The notes beneath the pieces are model-generated. The model was not told where the DNA came from and did not search any database. It saw nothing but the letters and a program-made list of their open reading frames with translations. Below, in pieces: positions 34,984 to 38,270 of a DNA stretch of 38,270 nt. Position numbers and translations under genes: made by a program. Position 1 is the first letter of the stretch, and each line of letters starts with the position of its first letter. The DNA comes from an uncultured Candidatus Thioglobus sp. (GTDB lineage: Bacteria > Pseudomonadota > Gammaproteobacteria > PS1 > Pseudothioglobaceae), in contig CAJQRX010000052.1 of NCBI GenBank assembly GCA_905612405.1, positions 1-38,270 on the forward strand, given 5' to 3'.

Positions 34984-35742
34984 ATGGATTTAGCTGGTTA
35001 CACTTATGAAATGTTAACTTTTTTATTTGTAGTTGCAATGGTAGCAGGTTTTCTTGATACACTTGTTGGTGGTGGTGGTTTACTTACTGTTCCTGCATTA
35101 TTAATAAGTGGTATTTCACCAATTTCCGTCCTTGGAACAAATAAATTTCAAGGAAGTATGGGGACTGGTATTGCTACTTTTTTACTGTTTCGAAAGAAAA
35201 AACTTAATTGGGAAACAATTAAATACCTAATGTTGTCATCCTTTATTGGATCAATAATTGGTGGGATAATTGTGCAGTTTATTGATGCTGAGTTGCTTTC
35301 TTTTGTCATACCCATTGTTTTAGTTGTAATTGCGATATACTTTATTATTTCTCCAAAACCTAAATTAATAACAAAAAATTCAGAGTCTAATAAGGCTTTT
35401 GATAAATTTGCAGTTCCAATAGTAGGTTTTTATGATGGTATGTTTGGCCCTGGGGCTGGCTCCTTTTTTGTAATGATGGGTGTCATGCTTAAAAAACTTG
35501 AAATTATTCAAGCTACAATTCTCGCTAAACCTCTAAATTTTGCTTCAAATATTGCAGGATTTATTGTATTTTTTAGTTTTGGCCATATAGCATTTATGAT
35601 AGGATTAATAATGATGATTGGTCAATTAATTGGTTCTTTTTTTGGAACTCACTACCTATTAAAAGCTAATCCAAAAATTATCAGAGTTTTGATTGTAGTT
35701 ATGGCTCTTTTAATGCTGGTTAAATATTTATCATCTCCTTAA
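34984..35742 (+). CDS. TauE/SafE (TSUP)-family sulfite/organic-anion exporter
   Basis: 252 residues with about seven to eight membrane helices in two repeats. The family motifs are GFLDTLVGGGGLLTVPALL at the start of repeat one and GFYDGMFGPGAGSFFVMMGV at the start of repeat two. Members move sulfite, sulfoacetate, taurine-derived or related anions. Being four bases after the PhyH oxygenase suggests export of a product of that enzyme, possibly a C-S or sulfonate breakdown product, which would suit a sulfur oxidiser. This is inference. Its stop shares the bases TTAA with the convergent pdxB stop. Confidence 0.88.
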   Translation: MDLAGYTYEMLTFLFVVAMVAGFLDTLVGGGGLLTVPALLISGISPISVLGTNKFQGSMGTGIATFLLFRKKKLNWETIKYLMLSSFIGSIIGGIIVQFIDAELLSFVIPIVLVVIAIYFIISPKPKLITKNSESNKAFDKFAVPIVGFYDGMFGPGAGSFFVMMGVMLKKLEIIQATILAKPLNFASNIAGFIVFFSFGHIAFMIGLIMMIGQLIGSFFGTHYLLKANPKIIRVLIVVMALLMLVKYLSSP

Positions 35743-36785
35743 TATTGCTGTTTGTTTGGAACAGAAAATAGTGTTTGAAAATGTCTCCACTCATAGCGCT
35801 CAGGATAACGACGTCTGTAATCTTCAAACTGTGAACGATCTTTAAGAATTTTATGGTCATCAAAGAATGAGTATATTGAGTTAAGGGTTTCATGAAGTGA
35901 GCTTTTGTTAATGGTTATTATTTCAGGATTAATAAGCATCTCAATATCATTATTAAATGGAACTTTTGTAAAGTTACATAGCTCTTTATAAATCATAAAA
36001 CTACCCATAAATTTTGCATCTATTGAATGCCCAGCAATATGAGGTGTTGCCCAGTAGGCTTTACTTTGCAGTTTGGGATTAATATTAGGCTCATTCTCCC
36101 AACAATCTATTATATTTTCTTTTGTTTTAGCTGACTCCCAAAGGTTTTCATCAATTATTCCCCCTCGAGCTGCATTGATTACAATAGTATCTTCTTTAAT
36201 AAGGTTAAAGTTTTGACTTCCAAGAAGGTTATGAGTAGGGTGAGTTCCTGAAAATATTAGGGGAGTATGGAAAGTTACAATATCAGCACTGAGGGCTATA
36301 TCAAGATTAACAAATTTATTTTTCCCTTCATTGGCCTCACGAATTGGATCATTAAGAAGAGTAGTAATCCCGAGTTGTTTTGCTTTAAAGTCTAACCTTG
36401 ATCCAACATTCCCAACACCAATTATTCCAAGCGTTTTGGTTGATAAATCAAAATTATGGTCATTAGCTAGATTTGAAAGAGCGCTAATGACATACTCTGC
36501 TACTGCATTGGCATTGCACCCCTGAGCAGATGCAAATGAAATGCCATTTTCATTTAAATAATTTTCATCAATATGATCAAGCCCAGCAACTGTTGAGCCA
36601 ACAAATTTGACTTTAGTTCCGTCAAGGAGTTGTTTGTTTACTTTGGTCCTTGATCTGACAATAAGTATCTCGCAATCTAATAAACTCTCTCGGGAAATTA
36701 GCCTGCCTGGAAGGGTGGTAATTTCACCAAAGCTAGAGAAGATTTCTTTGAAGCCCCATACGGCATCATCAATCATTAGTTTCAT
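35739..36785 (-). CDS. pdxB: Erythronate-4-phosphate dehydrogenase
   Basis: 348 residues from the ATG at 36785, chosen because MKLMIDDAVWGF aligns with the family start and this ATG overlaps the ung stop (ATGA). An upstream ATG adds five residues. PdxB oxidises erythronate-4-phosphate in DXP-independent pyridoxal phosphate synthesis. Seen are RSRTKVN, the NAD-binding GIIGVGNVGSRLDFKAK, the PdxB mark QGCNANAVAEYV, INAARGGIIDE, and the catalytic His region WATPHIAGHSIDAK. The C-terminal dimerisation domain (DUF3410) is represented by the last 60 or so residues. Confidence 0.94.
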   Translation of the reverse strand: MKLMIDDAVWGFKEIFSSFGEITTLPGRLISRESLLDCEILIVRSRTKVNKQLLDGTKVKFVGSTVAGLDHIDENYLNENGISFASAQGCNANAVAEYVISALSNLANDHNFDLSTKTLGIIGVGNVGSRLDFKAKQLGITTLLNDPIREANEGKNKFVNLDIALSADIVTFHTPLIFSGTHPTHNLLGSQNFNLIKEDTIVINAARGGIIDENLWESAKTKENIIDCWENEPNINPKLQSKAYWATPHIAGHSIDAKFMGSFMIYKELCNFTKVPFNNDIEMLINPEIITINKSSLHETLNSIYSFFDDHKILKDRSQFEDYRRRYPERYEWRHFQTLFSVPNKQQY

Positions 36786-37453
36786 TGGGAAATACTCCAA
36801 TCAATAGGCTCTTGATTTGTTGATTCAAGGTAATTATTCGTTTTAGAGAAATGCCTTGAGCCAAAGAAGCCTTTATAAGCTGAGAAGGGGGAGGGGTGAG
36901 GAGCGCTAAGTATCAGATGTTTGGTGCTATCTATTAATTCAGATTTTTTATTTGCGTAAGTGCCCCATAAAATAAATACTAAATTATTTTTATTACTACT
37001 TAAAATTTGAATAACTTTGTCAGTAAAGTTTTCCCAGCCTTTATTGGCATGAGAAGCAGGGCTATTTTGCTCAACTGTAAGAACACTGTTAAGAAGAAGA
37101 ACACCTTGATTGGCCCATGAAACTAAATTTCCATGCTCAGGTTTAGAGAAGCGCACATCATCACTTTGAAGCTCCTTAAAGATATTTCTAAGTGATGGCG
37201 GAATAACAATGCCCTTTGGAACTGAAAAGCTTAAGCCTTCTGCTTGACCCTCTCGATGATAAGGATCTTGTCCTAGTATGATTACTTTGGTTTTGTCAAA
37301 GCTTGAATATTCCAGTGCTTTGAACCAATACTCTTGGGATGGATAAATATTTAAATTCTTTTTTGTTTTAAGATAAGAATCTAAAGCTTTAAAATATTGC
37401 TTGTTTTTTTCAGGACTTAAATAATCTGACCAGCCACTTTTAAAATGGGTCAT
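36782..37453 (-). CDS. ung: Uracil-DNA glycosylase
   Basis: 223 residues, the standard family-1 length. The water-activating motif is VIILGQDPYHREGQAEGLSF, and the minor-groove loop is APHPSPFSAYKGFFG. It removes uracil from DNA in base excision repair. It is translationally coupled to pdxB downstream and divergent from tpm across 50 bases. Confidence 0.97.
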   Translation of the reverse strand: MTHFKSGWSDYLSPEKNKQYFKALDSYLKTKKNLNIYPSQEYWFKALEYSSFDKTKVIILGQDPYHREGQAEGLSFSVPKGIVIPPSLRNIFKELQSDDVRFSKPEHGNLVSWANQGVLLLNSVLTVEQNSPASHANKGWENFTDKVIQILSSNKNNLVFILWGTYANKKSELIDSTKHLILSAPHPSPFSAYKGFFGSRHFSKTNNYLESTNQEPIDWSISQ

Positions 37454-37503
37454 AATGTTTGATGATTAACTAATATGACTCTCTATTATATCAAGGAATA
37501 AAC

Positions 37504-38160
37504 ATGACAGACTGGCACAGTAGATGGGAGAGCAATAAAATCGGTTGGCATGCAGATCAGGTTAATCAGAATTTGATTGAGTATTTTTCAGAGCTTAATT
37601 TAGTAGATGGTGATAAGATTTTTGTCCCACTATGCGGAAAGAGTGTTGATATGCTATACCTTTTACAAAAAGGCCTTAAAGTTGTTGGCGTAGAAATGAG
37701 TGAGATTGCTACTAAGCAGTTTTTTAGGGAAAATAAATTAGAATATTCTATTTCTAAGGTTGATGATTTAATACTTTATGAAGGTGATGGGATTCAAATA
37801 TTTTGTGGCGATTTCTTCACTTTAAAAGCAAAGTATTTAGAAGACGTTAAAGCAGTTTATGATCGGGCATCACTTATTGCCTTAGATAAGGCGTTAAGAC
37901 AGAAATATGTTAATCATTTAAATGATATAATATTGAAAGATGTAAGGGTGTTATTGTTAACTTTAAACTATCCTCAACATCAACGGGTTGACCCACCATT
38001 TGCAGTTAGTAAATCTGAGGTTGACTCACTTTATGGTGGCTCGTTTCAATGTCAAGAACTTCAAAATATTAGTGATATTGAAAATGAGCCAATGTTTCTA
38101 CTTCAAGGGGTAGATTTTGTTGAAAAAGCAGTGTATTGTCTGCAAAAAGTGAGAATGTAA
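37504..38160 (+). CDS. tpm: Thiopurine S-methyltransferase family protein
   Basis: 218 residues, matching bacterial TPMT. The N-terminal WHSRWESNKIGWHADQVN, the SAM-binding VPLCGKSVDMLYLLQKGLKV and VEMSEIATKQFF, and YDRASLIALDKALR are family marks. In bacteria the enzyme methylates selenium, tellurium or thiol compounds using S-adenosylmethionine. A ribosome site (AAGGAATAAAC) precedes the ATG. The stop TAA overlaps the following ATG (TAATG), so the cold-shock gene is coupled to it. Confidence 0.92.
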   Translation: MTDWHSRWESNKIGWHADQVNQNLIEYFSELNLVDGDKIFVPLCGKSVDMLYLLQKGLKVVGVEMSEIATKQFFRENKLEYSISKVDDLILYEGDGIQIFCGDFFTLKAKYLEDVKAVYDRASLIALDKALRQKYVNHLNDIILKDVRVLLLTLNYPQHQRVDPPFAVSKSEVDSLYGGSFQCQELQNISDIENEPMFLLQGVDFVEKAVYCLQKVRM

Positions 38161-38270
38161 TGGCTAAAAAAATGACGGGTATAGTTGCCCAATTTGGTAC
38201 AAAAGGTTATGGATTTATTACTGGAGATGATAATGAAAAGTATTTCGTTCACCAGAAAAACGTTTTTAAT
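38160..38270 (+). CDS. Cold-shock-domain protein, cut by window end
   Basis: The first 37 codons are present. They show the OB-fold nucleic-acid-binding motifs KGYGFI (RNP1) and YFVHQ (RNP2) in the normal spacing. It may be a simple Csp or a Csp-DUF1294 membrane fusion, and the right end needed to decide is outside the window. The ATG overlaps the tpm stop. Confidence 0.85.
   Translation, partial: MAKKMTGIVAQFGTKGYGFITGDDNEKYFVHQKNVFN

Noticed and set aside
1..38270. CRISPR arrays, insertion sequences, integrases, tRNA or rRNA genes
   Set aside because: None were seen. No regular spaced repeats, transposase motifs or RNA gene signatures were found on reading.

Overview
The window is AT-rich gammaproteobacterial chromosome. 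Gene content points to a chemolithoautotrophic sulfur oxidiser of the SUP05/Thioglobus/Bathymodiolus-symbiont type: a form I RubisCO operon with CbbQ/CbbO activase and CbbR, a membrane pyrophosphatase, a TauE-type exporter and a near-complete molybdenum cofactor set. This placement is inferred from family resemblance and compact, AT-rich gene layout; no search was run. There are about 39 protein genes (two cut by the window ends), no rRNA, tRNA or CRISPR, and no gene-free stretch longer than about 170 bases.

Layout. 1-1320 (-): rsmD (partial) and rnd. 1386-6894 (+): an NtrY-type sensor kinase, an NtrX-like regulator without the sigma-54 ATPase domain, and potassium uptake genes trkA and trkH. 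6942-8954 (-): K+-dependent membrane pyrophosphatase. 9109-12590 (+): EamA transporter, a diaminopropionate ammonia-lyase-like enzyme and an M24 hydrolase, with a fragment resembling the end of an Lrp/AsnC regulator in the gap before the lyase. 12640-18381 (+): an iron-acquisition island with two good Fur boxes, holding the Fe(III) ABC ATPase, a secreted DUF4856-like protein, a di-iron fatty acid hydroxylase-family membrane protein, the Fe(III)-binding protein and the permease. 18471-19655 (+): argJ. 19659-26540: cbbR divergent from cbbL-cbbS-cbbQ-cbbO plus two unrecognised ORFs, followed by malonyl-CoA decarboxylase (26636-27934). 27939-33258: DUF1624 acyltransferase-like gene, mogA, moaD, moaA, moaC, moeA, mobA, moaE. 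33319-38270: YczE-like membrane protein, PhyH-type dioxygenase, TauE/SafE exporter, pdxB, ung, tpm and the start of a cold-shock-domain gene.

How it fits together. The cbb operon fixes CO2. CbbQ and CbbO are the RubisCO activase pair, and a strong intrinsic terminator between cbbS and cbbQ probably sets a high RubisCO to activase ratio. TrkAH-supplied K+ would support the K+-dependent pyrophosphatase, which recovers energy from pyrophosphate. The Mo cofactor genes would serve nitrate reductase or sulfite-oxidising enzymes encoded elsewhere.

The least explained parts are the two small ORFs at the end of the cbb operon, the secreted DUF4856-like protein and hydroxylase inside the Fur-controlled iron island (with a full terminator hairpin inside the hydroxylase coding sequence), the diaminopropionate lyase/M24 module with an eroded regulator, and the shortened NtrX.
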